NCBI GenBank assembly: GCA_903904815.1
Contig: CAIVDU010000048.1
Location: 24,794-88,793, forward strand
Length of the DNA stretch: 64,000 bases
Origin: an uncultured Armatimonadota bacterium
GTDB lineage: Bacteria > Armatimonadota > Fimbriimonadia > Fimbriimonadales > Fimbriimonadaceae
Direction of reading: 5' to 3'
Part shown: positions 51,003 through 59,929 of the stretch, piece after piece
How the letters are laid out: every line of letters begins with the position of its first letter
Position numbering within the stretch: the first letter of the stretch is position 1
Notes under the pieces: model-generated
The model's input: the letters and a program-made list of their open reading frames with translations, nothing else
Databases searched by the model: none
Told to the model about the DNA's origin: nothing
Program-made: the position numbers and the translations under genes

Positions 51003-53468
51003 TCACTTGACGTCGGCCTCGTAATAGACCCATTTGCTCGCCTTGAACTGGATCAGCGTGAAGCCAAGAATGACGGCGAACAGCACCCACGCCAAGGCGG
51101 CTGCATAACCCATCCGCAGGGTTTGGAAAGCTGAGTCGTAAAGGAGGATCATGTAAACGAGCATGGAGTTATTCGGCCCACCGCCGCTGCCCTTGGTAAT
51201 GATGTAGACCTGCGTGAAGACCTGGAACGAACCGATGAAGCCGGTTACCATCGTGAAAAAGATCGATGGTGTGAGGAGAGGGACTGTAATGTTTCTGAGC
51301 CGGTGCCATGCACTCGCTCCGTCGACAGTTGCCGCCTCGTAGTAGAACTGTGGAATGCCCTGAAGCCCGGCAAGCAGGACGATCATTGACGAACCGACTC
51401 CGAATAGAGACAACAAAATGATCGAGATCATGGTGGTGTGCTCGTTCCCCAGCCAGTTCACCTGATCGTGAGGAGTTCCCGCGTAGTTGCTCATTATCGT
51501 GCCCAGATGAAGCGTCTTATTGATGAACGGACTGTACAAAATCGAGTTCATTAGGCCGTTCTCGGGCGAGAGAATCTTACGGGTTACCAGCGTTAGCGCA
51601 ACCGTGCTTGCAATCGAAGGAACGTAGAACATGGCCCGGAACAGGGGAACGCCCTTAACCTTCTGGTTGAGTAGCAGGGCCAGAAGAAAAGCGACGAAGA
51701 TTCCCAGTGGGGTGGCCACGAGCGTGTAAAGCGCAGTGACCCTCATCGAGACCCAGAATCTCGGATCCTCGCCCATCGCCTCCGTGTAGTTGTGCAGCCC
51801 TCGGAACTTCGCCTGGCCGATCATGTCCCAGTTCATGACACTCATCAGGAGCGACATGATCATTGGGCCGAGTGTGAACACGGCCAGTCCGATGAGCCAC
51901 GGGCTTAGGAACTTGTAGGCGGCCGCGTTTTCTCTGCGTTCTCGGTTCGTGTAGCGGAGTCCGCGTTCTGGCCAGTAGATTACAAACAAGAGCGCGGCGA
52001 CAAGAGCTACACCAACTGCAATCCCGTTGGTCCAATTGAACGGCGGCAGAGTCTCCTCTTTGAGAAGCGAATCAAGCCGATTCTGTCCTTCCTCATTCGC
52101 GAGTTTTAGGGCCTTGTCCGGAGCTATCAGGCCGTTGTAGATCGAGTCACGTCGAGCGTCGATGATCCCCTGGATCTCTGGCCAATACTCGGCGGTGGCT
52201 CCAAATTGAACAAAGGGCACGGCCTGGTCGGTTACGATACGACTGTGCGGCCACTGCTGCTCGAGTGGAGTATTTGGCCCTGGGATCCAAGCGTCAGACA
52301 GAGCGACCTTTCGGATCGCGGGCTGAGCGATTCCTGCCCTGGCCATGGCCTCCATGCCGACGGGGCCGGCCATATACCGGGTGAATTTCCATGCGGCGTC
52401 CCGATTTTTAGTCGAAGAAAAAATGGCGTAGCCAGATCCTCCGGTGGGGAAGGCACGGTGACCGTTTGCATAGGCTGGATACATCGCGATGTCCCAGTCG
52501 AAGAACTCTTTCGATCCGGGTTTCATGTCCTTGCGAATCTGGGGGACTTCCCAGATTCCGCTTTGAAACATCGCCGTTTCGCCAGATGCAAAAATCGTTT
52601 CCGCGCCCTGCTGCATCACGTTGGTGACTTCGCTATTGCTCGGGATCCACTTTTTCTTCAGCGAGAGGTCGCAGTAGAAGTTGTAGACCTTGATCATGTC
52701 CGGGGTGTCGTAGGTCACCTTGGTCGGATGCGGGTCGTTATTCTCTGGTCGCAGCCCATAGGACCACATAAAGGTGTCTACACCAACGGCAGGTAAAGAT
52801 GGTAGGAACCCATACTGCGTGGGCTTGCCGTCTTTGCCAAACTTCGTGAGGTGATGCATCACCCAAAGGAAATCCTTTTCCTTGAGCTCCGGGCGCTCGG
52901 TAAAGTCCCAAGTCCAAGAGCCGTCTGGGTAAGGAATATGAGCGGCGTCAAACTCCTTCTTGTTGTAATAGATCAGCCCCTGGGGAGCGATGTCTCTTGG
53001 CAGGACATACAGCTTTCCGTCTAGGGTGTGGGCGTCGACGATTGGTTTGTAGTAGTCGCCGATATCGAAGCCGGGAGTCGACTTCATCAAGTCGTTTAGG
53101 GGCACAAGTGCACCGCGCGTCGCAAGAGCCTGAAAGTGGCTCTGATCCATCATCGCCACGTCCGGAGCAGTGTTGGCCGCGTACTCTACCAGCATCTTCT
53201 GGTGATAGACGTTGTAGTCGGGAATGTTCTCGAGCTTGATCGTCACGCCCGGATTTTCGGACTCGTAGCGCTGGATGATTTTGCGGATGACCTTAAGGGA
53301 CTCGTCCCCATCCCAAACGCTAAATCGGAGCTGGATCGGTTCTTGAGCCGCAGGTGCGGACGTGGGAAGCGATGGCGACTGGGCCAATGCGAAACTTGCG
53401 ACGAGCCCGATCGAACCGATCAACATTGCTCGAATTGTTTCAACGCAGAAACTGAGACGAATAGCCAT
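51003..53468 (-). CDS. Fusion of sugar-binding protein and MalF-type permease
   Basis: 821 residues. Signal peptide (about 1-30), then a complete family 1 extracellular solute-binding protein (about 45-465, with LRFSVWDGDESLKVI, NPGVTIKLENIPDY, FPTGGSGYAIF). A membrane segment at about 478-497 (AVGVALVAALLFVIYW) leads into a full permease (about 515-818, FLSPWLIGLAVFTLGPM and EAATVDGASAWHRL). The reading frame is continuous through both parts. The binding domain would be tethered outside the membrane and the permease embedded in it. Sugar importers normally encode these separately, as the second importer in this window does. Confidence 0.93.
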   Translation of the reverse strand: MAIRLSFCVETIRAMLIGSIGLVASFALAQSPSLPTSAPAAQEPIQLRFSVWDGDESLKVIRKIIQRYESENPGVTIKLENIPDYNVYHQKMLVEYAANTAPDVAMMDQSHFQALATRGALVPLNDLMKSTPGFDIGDYYKPIVDAHTLDGKLYVLPRDIAPQGLIYYNKKEFDAAHIPYPDGSWTWDFTERPELKEKDFLWVMHHLTKFGKDGKPTQYGFLPSLPAVGVDTFMWSYGLRPENNDPHPTKVTYDTPDMIKVYNFYCDLSLKKKWIPSNSEVTNVMQQGAETIFASGETAMFQSGIWEVPQIRKDMKPGSKEFFDWDIAMYPAYANGHRAFPTGGSGYAIFSSTKNRDAAWKFTRYMAGPVGMEAMARAGIAQPAIRKVALSDAWIPGPNTPLEQQWPHSRIVTDQAVPFVQFGATAEYWPEIQGIIDARRDSIYNGLIAPDKALKLANEEGQNRLDSLLKEETLPPFNWTNGIAVGVALVAALLFVIYWPERGLRYTNRERRENAAAYKFLSPWLIGLAVFTLGPMIMSLLMSVMNWDMIGQAKFRGLHNYTEAMGEDPRFWVSMRVTALYTLVATPLGIFVAFLLALLLNQKVKGVPLFRAMFYVPSIASTVALTLVTRKILSPENGLMNSILYSPFINKTLHLGTIMSNYAGTPHDQVNWLGNEHTTMISIILLSLFGVGSSMIVLLAGLQGIPQFYYEAATVDGASAWHRLRNITVPLLTPSIFFTMVTGFIGSFQVFTQVYIITKGSGGGPNNSMLVYMILLYDSAFQTLRMGYAAALAWVLFAVILGFTLIQFKASKWVYYEADVK

Positions 53469-53508
53469 AAGGGTAGGCGCGACTGTACGCCTTCACCATT
53501 GTATGCCA

Positions 53509-53527
53509 ACCAAACCAATGGTTTGGT
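53509..53527. promoter_or_regulatory. 19-bp perfect palindrome, candidate operator of the sugar importer
   Basis: ACCAAACCAATGGTTTGGT, two 9-bp arms around a central A, 41 bases upstream of the fusion gene start. A half-site ACCAAACCA recurs at 53675-53683 before the divergent small gene. The position and symmetry fit a repressor site for the importer; the regulator is not in the window. Confidence 0.5.
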
Positions 53528-53636
53528 CATATTTAACGGTCAATCTCCTCAATACCGAACTGAAGTTCGAAGGAAATGAGGAGAACACGGCAGAACTCCA
53601 GCCTTAGCCGCTAAGTCCGGTTACGATCTATTGTCT

Positions 53637-53702
53637 ATGCAACAAGATGAGCAGGCGATGAGGAGTTATCGAAAACCAAACCAACTGGGAAGCGACTGGT
53701 GA
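53637..53702 (+). CDS. Possible 21-codon leader ORF
   Basis: ATG 53637 to TGA 53702 encodes MQQDEQAMRSYRKPNQLGSD and one more residue. Its stop overlaps the GTG start of the next gene (GTGA), the form used for translational coupling. It has no strong ribosome site, and it could equally be chance. Confidence 0.25.
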   Translation: MQQDEQAMRSYRKPNQLGSDW

Positions 53703-54112
53703 GACACCGACAGCGCAAGACCACTCGTTTAGCTCTCAGTCCGGCGTGGACCCTGGGTTATTGTGGAGCGATCTACGGATGCCCGGAGACTTCGTTGCTC
53801 AATGACATTACGACTCGGTGTCTCGCTGAATTGGGTTGCACGATGGTAACGGTGGATTCATCCGATCACCTTGCTCAGATGTATTCCGCAGGCAAGATTG
53901 CCGTCATCGTCGGCGACTCAGAGTGGGACTTTGCCTTGGCCGGGTTGGATCCAGACCTTCCTCAGTTTCGAGTCAGTTGGGAAGACGACGATTTGCCGGT
54001 GCAGCCTGAGCATGGGCTTGCCCTGCGACACGAATTCGTGGATCGCGATCTGTTGATTGCGGCATTGCACGTATGGCTGAGGGACACCATTCAGATCGCC
54101 TCCGACGCTTAG
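53699..54112 (+). CDS. Degenerate receiver-like protein, function unknown
   Basis: 137 residues from GTG 53699, with GGGAAG seven bases before. The pattern of strands and helices (LNDITTRCLAELGCTMVTVDSSDHLAQMY, KIAVIVGDSEWDFALAGLDP, FVDRDLLIAALHVWLRD) resembles a response-regulator receiver. The final segment mimics the KPFDxDELLAAVRRWL end of real receivers. The acidic pocket and the invariant lysine are not evident, so phosphorylation is doubtful. It is a monocistronic gene between the sugar importer and a convergent coiled-coil gene. Confidence 0.45.
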   Translation: MRHRQRKTTRLALSPAWTLGYCGAIYGCPETSLLNDITTRCLAELGCTMVTVDSSDHLAQMYSAGKIAVIVGDSEWDFALAGLDPDLPQFRVSWEDDDLPVQPEHGLALRHEFVDRDLLIAALHVWLRDTIQIASDA

Positions 54113-54128
54113 GAGTGAGCAAGGCTGC

Positions 54129-54677
54129 TCAGACGCGAGCTTTTTCTCTGGGCTGAGGAACGACGGGAGCGTCGTTACGTTGAATCTCGCCTTTGCCGCG
54201 CTCGATGGTCGTCATGACCTTACCCACCACTCCCTCGAGTTGAGAAAGAACATCGAAGGCGTATTTTTCTGCGCCTCGCCTCATCTGAACGGCGTCTCGG
54301 TCGGCAGCGTTCCGGATCTCTTCGCTTTGAGCCTTACTGAGCTTCAAGATCTCGCTGTCCGCAATCATGCGTTCCTGCTGAAGCTTTGCCTCGTCGAGGA
54401 CTCTTTGAGCTTCGTTTCGAGCTTCCAGGGCAATTCGCTCCGCTTCTTTGCGAGCATTTCCCAAGGTCGTCGTGGCGTCTTCGCGGGCGGAATCGATGAT
54501 TCTCTCCGACTCTCTTACCGTGCTATGAGCGACTTTGAGTTCCTGAGGCAGGGAGGCTCGGATCTTCGCGATCTGCATACTGATCTCGTCTCGGTTGAGG
54601 CCGTACGTGAAGGGGCCAAAGTGACGGGTCTCTTCGATTAGACCGTTCAGTTCCTCAAGAAGACGGAGAATATCCAT
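54129..54677 (-). CDS. Coiled-coil protein (DivIVA / ATP-synthase-b-like)
   Basis: 182 residues. The N-terminus (MDILRLLEELNGLIEETRHF) is followed by a long charged coiled coil from about 45 to 155, with repeated Glu/Ala/Arg heptads (AREDATTTLGNARKEAERIAL, EARNEAQRVLDEAKLQQER). This composition is shared by DivIVA-like and F-type b-subunit-like proteins of unknown role often encoded beside coaD. No membrane anchor. The downstream position to coaD suggests co-transcription. A structural or cell-division role is possible only by analogy. Confidence 0.6.
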   Translation of the reverse strand: MDILRLLEELNGLIEETRHFGPFTYGLNRDEISMQIAKIRASLPQELKVAHSTVRESERIIDSAREDATTTLGNARKEAERIALEARNEAQRVLDEAKLQQERMIADSEILKLSKAQSEEIRNAADRDAVQMRRGAEKYAFDVLSQLEGVVGKVMTTIERGKGEIQRNDAPVVPQPREKARV

Positions 54678-54732
54678 AGGGGAAAAATCGCTCTCAGCGC
54701 GACGCTCTATTGTGACATGACGCGTGAACCCG

Positions 54733-55218
54733 CTAGGACGATTTCAAAGCTTGCTCCATAATCTCCGCAACGGAGGGATGAACCATGCCCGTGTAGTCTC
54801 CGCCGAGATGGGCAACCTCTCGGACGATGGACGAACTCAGGTAGCTGTGCTCCCACTTCGTCATCAGGAAGACTGTGTCGACGTCAGGGCTTAGGCGTCG
54901 GTTTACCATTGCCATTTGAAACTCGTACTCGAAGTCGGCAGTGGCTCTCAGTCCTCTCACGATCGATTTCGCGCCTTGCTCGGCGGCGTACTGGACGAGA
55001 AGACCCGAAAAGGCTTCGATCGATACGTTTGGAATCGAAGCAGTCGAAAGCTTAAGCGCCTCGATCCGTTCCTCAGTGGAAAGCAGAGGGCGCTTGGACG
55101 AGTTGACCCCGACAGCAACGATCAGTCGGTCGAAAAGCCGACTGGCACGCTCGATGACATCAAGATGTCCTAAAGTTGGAGGATCAAACGACCCTGGATA
55201 GATCGCGAGGCGAAGCAT
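54733..55218 (-). CDS. coaD: Pantetheine-phosphate adenylyltransferase
   Basis: About 161 residues from ATG 55218 (MLRLAIYPGSFDPPTLGH); a TTG at 55227 would add three. It converts 4'-phosphopantetheine and ATP to dephospho-CoA. YPGSFDPPTLGHLDVIERA carries the T/HxGH nucleotide-binding motif, with VGVNSSKRPLLS, GLRATADFEYEFQMA and the ISSxxxR-type SSSIVREVA further on. Length and motifs match the bacterial enzyme. It is separated by 55 bases from the coiled-coil gene downstream. Confidence 0.95.
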   Translation of the reverse strand: MLRLAIYPGSFDPPTLGHLDVIERASRLFDRLIVAVGVNSSKRPLLSTEERIEALKLSTASIPNVSIEAFSGLLVQYAAEQGAKSIVRGLRATADFEYEFQMAMVNRRLSPDVDTVFLMTKWEHSYLSSSIVREVAHLGGDYTGMVHPSVAEIMEQALKSS

Positions 55219-55268
55219 CTCCGCCAATATACTGAGTTGAGGCCGCTGGCCACCTAAATGATTTCTTT

Positions 55269-57179
55269 ATGAGCTTTATTGACGCTTTGCTGGGACGTCC
55301 CCTTAAGACCAGTGAGCAAGAAGAACAGAAGATTGGCTGGTTTGCCGGAATTCCGTTTCTCGGACTAGACGCCCTCGGGTCCGCCGCCTATGGTCCCGAG
55401 GCCGCTCTTACGATCTTGCTGCCGCTCGGCGCCTTGGGGCTCGCTTACGAACTCCCAATCGCCTTAGTCATCCTTGCGATGCTGGCGATCCTGTTCTTTT
55501 CCTATCGACAAACGATCGAGGCATATCCGAACGGTGGCGGTTCTTACACGGTGGCCAAGGAGAACTTGGGTGTTCTTCCTGGCTTGATGGCGGCGGCCGC
55601 TCTCATGCTTGACTACGTTTTGGACGTTGCCGTTGGGATCTCCGCTGGCGTGGGCGCCCTAGTCTCGGCGGTTCCGTCCCTTCACCCGCATTTGCTTTCG
55701 ATTTGCTTGGGCATTCTCGCCCTGTTGGTTGTGTTAAACCTGAGGGGTGTTCGTGAAACGGGATTGGCCTTTGCTTTCCCAACTTATGCCTTTATCGTTT
55801 CCCTGAGTGGAGTCCTGCTATTTGGACTGTTTAAAGCGGTGATGAGCGGTGGCCATCCGGTCCCGGTTGAACCTCCACCCGCCCTTTCGCGCTCGACAGA
55901 GGCAGTCGGCCTATGGTTGATCCTCCGGGCCTTTGCGAGTGGATGTACGGCCATGACGGGAGTCGAAGCCGTGAGCAACGGTACGCAGAATTTTCGGAAG
56001 CCGGTTATTCCGGAGGCACAAAAAACACTTGGCGCCATCTGCGTTCTTTTGGGCGCGATGCTCTTAGGTATCGCCATTCTTTGCCGGGTGTACAACGTGG
56101 GAGCGACAGATCCCGATTCACCGGCCTATCAGAGTGTCCTGTCACAGTTGATCGCGGCAGTGACTGGACGCGGGGTGATCTATTACTTCACCATCGCGAC
56201 GATCTTGGCCGTGCTATCGCTCTCCGCCAACACGGGGTTTGCCGACTTCCCGCGGCTATGTCACCTGATGGCAGATGACAGCTACATGCCACGGCTCTTT
56301 GGTCTGAGGGGACGTCGGTTGGTTTACACCACCGGGATTGTCGTTTTGGGCGCGGTGGCTGCCGTTCTTCTCATCGCTTTTGGAGGCGTCACGGACCGGC
56401 TGATCCCGCTCTTCGCGATCGGCGCATTTCTCGCGTTTACGCTCTCGCAAGCGGGAATGGTGATCCACTGGAAACGGGTGGGTGGACCTCACTCAGGATC
56501 CCACCGTACGGTCAATTTGGTTGGAGCAGTGTGCACAGGGATTGCGCTTGTGATCGTGGCGGCGGCCAAGTTTGTGGAAGGCGCCTGGATTACGGTGCTC
56601 TTAATCCCGGTACTGGTGGTTCTATTCCAACGCGTGAACAAACACTATTCCACCGTGAGCACGGCAATTCGATTGGAGCGGCCCATGAGGTTTGAGAATC
56701 GGCTCAGCCCTTTGGTGGTGGTGCCCATTCGCGACTGGAATCGAATTGCGGAGCAGGCCCTAAACTTTGCCATGCGGATCTCCGATGACATTATCGCTCT
56801 CCACATTCAACTGGACGAAGAAAAGACTTGCCAGTTGCAACTAGATTGGGAAAGAGTCGTGGGTGCTCCTTGCCGAGCGTGCGAGATGCCAATTCCCAAG
56901 CTCATGGTGGTTCACTCGCCGTATCGACGTCTCCTCGGGCCGATCATCGACATCATTCGCGAAGTGCGAAAAGTGACCCCCGATCGGCCGGTCGCGATCA
57001 TCATCCCAGAGTTGCAGCAGTCGCGCTGGTACCAAGTGCTCCTCCATAACCACCGAGCTACCGCGATCAAGGCGGGCTTGCTGTTCTTGGGGGATGACCG
57101 AACGGTCGTGATTAACGTGCCGTGGTATTTGGAACGCGCGCCGTCAGTTCCACCTCAACCAAGCCCCGAATCGAGTTGA
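55269..57179 (+). CDS. KimA-like potassium transporter (APC superfamily)
   Basis: 636 residues. Twelve membrane segments (about 20-455) with APC motifs: FGLDALGSAAYGPEA-type start (PFLGLDALGSAAYGPEA), EAYPNGGGSYTVAKENLG, TGVEAVSNGTQNF and ANTGFADFPRLCHLMADD. A cytoplasmic C-terminal domain of about 160 residues (VVVPIRDWNRIAEQALNFA) resembles the c-di-AMP-binding region of KimA. It is predicted to import K+ with protons. No c-di-AMP (ydaO-type) riboswitch is recognised in the short 5' gap. The last 68 bases overlap the convergent pabB gene. Confidence 0.82.
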   Translation: MSFIDALLGRPLKTSEQEEQKIGWFAGIPFLGLDALGSAAYGPEAALTILLPLGALGLAYELPIALVILAMLAILFFSYRQTIEAYPNGGGSYTVAKENLGVLPGLMAAAALMLDYVLDVAVGISAGVGALVSAVPSLHPHLLSICLGILALLVVLNLRGVRETGLAFAFPTYAFIVSLSGVLLFGLFKAVMSGGHPVPVEPPPALSRSTEAVGLWLILRAFASGCTAMTGVEAVSNGTQNFRKPVIPEAQKTLGAICVLLGAMLLGIAILCRVYNVGATDPDSPAYQSVLSQLIAAVTGRGVIYYFTIATILAVLSLSANTGFADFPRLCHLMADDSYMPRLFGLRGRRLVYTTGIVVLGAVAAVLLIAFGGVTDRLIPLFAIGAFLAFTLSQAGMVIHWKRVGGPHSGSHRTVNLVGAVCTGIALVIVAAAKFVEGAWITVLLIPVLVVLFQRVNKHYSTVSTAIRLERPMRFENRLSPLVVVPIRDWNRIAEQALNFAMRISDDIIALHIQLDEEKTCQLQLDWERVVGAPCRACEMPIPKLMVVHSPYRRLLGPIIDIIREVRKVTPDRPVAIIIPELQQSRWYQVLLHNHRATAIKAGLLFLGDDRTVVINVPWYLERAPSVPPQPSPESS

Positions 57180-58902
57180 TAAACCAGATTTCGTCGGCCT
57201 CGACGGCTCTTTCCAACTGGATTGTTCCGTAAGCCGCCTTTCCCGCAGTAACAAGCCGTCTGGCTCCGATGCCGGGCAGACAACCCGAGGAAGTATCGGG
57301 AGTCACATATTGATCGCCAAAGCGGAAAATAGCGTTGCCACGACAAAATTCGACGACTTCGTTTTGCTCATTGACGAGCATCACTTCGTCAAATCCCACT
57401 GCTGAATTCAAGGCATCGTCGAAAACTTGGCGGGAATTGGTCTTGTGTGCCAAGTTTGGATCGCGGGAACCTACTGTCTTCAAGCCGACGGTGGCCTTGA
57501 GTCGGCCTGGACCGATGAGGCTTTCAGAGAGGGAGACCGAGTGATCCCCATTCCGTCGAACGGCAACTCTCACCTTCGTGGGGAGACTTTCATGGGAGTC
57601 TTGTAACGGCTGTAACAACTCCTCGAACTGCTTTCGAGTCGACGGGACGCCAAGCGCAATTGCCGATCTATTGAGACGCTGCCAGTGATCTTCGAGCAAT
57701 AACGGGTTTGACAAAGCGTCTCGATGGAAGCACTCAATCAGTTCCCATTGAGGGGCCGGTTGAACAAGGATCGTCGCCTTCAGCGCGCACTCCTCGAACT
57801 CCTCCTTCAGGATGGAATCCCACACGAGACCACTGCCGATGCCGTAATGAACGCGTTCATCCGTTTCCGATTTCCAGGCGGTGCGGATGGCCACGGAAAA
57901 CTGCGCGTCGCCGCCCGGCTCTACCATCCCCATCGCCCCGCAATACAGCTCTCTGGAACTGGACTCAAGCTGACTGATCAAGGAACAGGCGGCCAACTTG
58001 GGCGCGCCGGTGACCGACGCAGGCGGGAATGTGGCGGCAAATAGTTCCGATAGTCCAGCCCTGGTGATGGCCTCGACTCTGGACGTCATCTGCTTAACCG
58101 TTCGGTGCGATTCGATTTCAAATAGCTGGGGGACCTGAACCGACCCTACAGTTGCAATCTTCCCGAGATCGTTTCTCACCATGTCGACGATCATCAGGTT
58201 TTCGGCCATCGATTTCGGGTCGGTGGTCATGTTTGGAAGATCCGAGGGGGCGACGGATCGTGTCCCCTTCATGGGGCTCATGACGATTCTCTCGCCGAGA
58301 CGCTTAAGGAACAGTTCAGGCGAAAAGCTGGCGACTTGCCAATCGCCGCCATGGAGATAGGTTGCGTATGGTGGAGGCTGAGTTCCGCAAACTCGGCGAA
58401 AAAGGCTGAAGATTGACTCGGTTGGTTCGAACTCGACTCTGGAAGTCAGGTTTGCCTGATAGATCCCGCCTTGTCCCAGCGCCTCGTGAACCTTTTCGAA
58501 TCTCAGTTGGTAGTCCTGAATGTCCCATTCGCCGACCAATATTGGCGTCTCCACGGATTCGTAGATTGGAAGCAGCTCGCGAAACGCCTGGGGGGAATGG
58601 TCGAAGATGGCAAACCAGGCGAGTGGTAGCCGGTGTTGTCGAGGCTTGGGAAGCTTGGGATCAAACGCGGAGGCTGCTTCGTAGCTGACGAATCCCACTG
58701 CGCAATCGCCCTCAGTTGTGACTCTCTCGACTGTCTCAAGTAGGGCCGGTACTTCGCCGGCCACATCAGTCGCTAGGATGCGCGCGGGAGTCGAGAAGTA
58801 GAGCCACTCGGGGCCAAAGACGGCATCCACATGGCGGACCAAGCAGTCCCCGACCGCGAGTTGGTCGCGGTCGAGGAAGTAGTGCCGGGAGGATGGGATC
58901 AT
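57112..58902 (-). CDS. pabBC: Aminodeoxychorismate synthase/lyase fusion (PabB-PabC)
   Basis: 596 residues. The chorismate-binding domain (about 110-380) has QAFRELLP-like N-region, VASFSPELFLKR, SPMKGTRSVA, LMIVDMVRNDLGKI and FPPASVTGAPK. A class IV aminotransferase domain (about 385-590) ends with VEFCRGNAIFRFGDQYVTP and SGCLPGIGARRL, as in 4-amino-4-deoxychorismate lyase. It serves folate (p-aminobenzoate) synthesis; the PabA glutaminase is not in the window. Its 3' end overlaps the KimA-like gene by 68 bases, and it follows the importer operon by 24 bases on the same strand. Confidence 0.9.
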   Translation of the reverse strand: MIPSSRHYFLDRDQLAVGDCLVRHVDAVFGPEWLYFSTPARILATDVAGEVPALLETVERVTTEGDCAVGFVSYEAASAFDPKLPKPRQHRLPLAWFAIFDHSPQAFRELLPIYESVETPILVGEWDIQDYQLRFEKVHEALGQGGIYQANLTSRVEFEPTESIFSLFRRVCGTQPPPYATYLHGGDWQVASFSPELFLKRLGERIVMSPMKGTRSVAPSDLPNMTTDPKSMAENLMIVDMVRNDLGKIATVGSVQVPQLFEIESHRTVKQMTSRVEAITRAGLSELFAATFPPASVTGAPKLAACSLISQLESSSRELYCGAMGMVEPGGDAQFSVAIRTAWKSETDERVHYGIGSGLVWDSILKEEFEECALKATILVQPAPQWELIECFHRDALSNPLLLEDHWQRLNRSAIALGVPSTRKQFEELLQPLQDSHESLPTKVRVAVRRNGDHSVSLSESLIGPGRLKATVGLKTVGSRDPNLAHKTNSRQVFDDALNSAVGFDEVMLVNEQNEVVEFCRGNAIFRFGDQYVTPDTSSGCLPGIGARRLVTAGKAAYGTIQLERAVEADEIWFINSIRGLVEVELTARVPNTTAR

Positions 58903-58926
58903 CCCTAGAGTGAACCCAGTTTCCGA

Positions 58927-59922
58927 CTATTTCATGCCGGTGACGGCAATTCCTTGAATGAATAGTCGCTGAGTGAAGAAGAACATGATGATCACCGGGG
59001 CAATAACGATGGAGGACGCGGCCATCAGCAGGTTCCACTCCGTTCCTCCGTTCTGGCTCTGATACGCCTGAAGTCCGAGGGAAAGAGTGAAATTTTTCTG
59101 ATCGAGAATGTAGATGAGTGGGCCTAGGAAGTCATTCCATGCGCCCATGAACGCGAACAGGGCGACGACGGCCAAAGCAGGTTTGCTCAACGGAATGATG
59201 ACGTCACGGAAAATCCTCCACTCGCTCGCACCGTCTAGTTTCGCGGCCTCGCTCAGTTCGAAGGGGATCGTCGAGAAGAACTGGCGCAACAGGAAGATGC
59301 TGAACGCGCTGCCAAACCAGGCGGGGACCCAAAGCGGACGATAGGTTCCAATCCAGTCCAGGTTTCGGAACAGAGCGAAGGTGGGCACCATGAGCACCGG
59401 GAACGGCACCATCATAGTCGCGAGGGTCAGAGAGAAAATAATGTCTCGACCGGGCCACTTCAACCTGGCGAAAGAGTAAGCCACCACTGCATTCGATGCG
59501 ACCACTCCCGAAACAATAAGCGAGCACAAAACGACCGTATTCGCGAAATAGATGAGAAATGGTGGATAACCGATCGCATCTTGGCCGTGCGTAATTGCTT
59601 TCCAGAAGTTGCCAAACTGGAATTCCGAGGGAATCCAAACGGGAGGGTTCTTCATCGTCTCCGCATTGGGCTTGATCGCGGTATCCAGTAGCCAAGCGAA
59701 CGGAAACGCGAAGGCGACTGACAGGGCAATCAAGGTAGCGATGACGAGGACTTTCTGCACCTTGGGAGACAGCGAAGAGAACTCGATGGCCAACCAGACG
59801 ATGTCAATCAGCGCGATCGCAATGCGCGTCTTGCTGAATACGATAGCAAATAAGATCGAGGCGGCAAAGATGGCGGCTATAACGAATAGTCGTCGGGCGG
59901 TCGCAGACTGGGATTGAGTCAT
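58927..59922 (-). CDS. Carbohydrate ABC transporter permease (MalG type, second system)
   Basis: 331 residues. It has two extra N-terminal hydrophobic stretches (about 11-60) before the standard six-segment permease, with EAAKLDGASEWRIFRDVI, the EAA loop. The tail AVTGMK is the usual end of this subfamily. It follows the second permease gene by 7 bases in an operon with a separate binding protein. The cognate ATPase is not encoded nearby. Confidence 0.92.
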   Translation of the reverse strand: MTQSQSATARRLFVIAAIFAASILFAIVFSKTRIAIALIDIVWLAIEFSSLSPKVQKVLVIATLIALSVAFAFPFAWLLDTAIKPNAETMKNPPVWIPSEFQFGNFWKAITHGQDAIGYPPFLIYFANTVVLCSLIVSGVVASNAVVAYSFARLKWPGRDIIFSLTLATMMVPFPVLMVPTFALFRNLDWIGTYRPLWVPAWFGSAFSIFLLRQFFSTIPFELSEAAKLDGASEWRIFRDVIIPLSKPALAVVALFAFMGAWNDFLGPLIYILDQKNFTLSLGLQAYQSQNGGTEWNLLMAASSIVIAPVIIMFFFTQRLFIQGIAVTGMK

Positions 59923-59929
59923 GATGGCT

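Noticed and set aside
55228..55268. c-di-AMP riboswitch before the KimA-like gene
   Set aside because: Only about 40 bases separate it from the divergent coaD gene, too short for that riboswitch.
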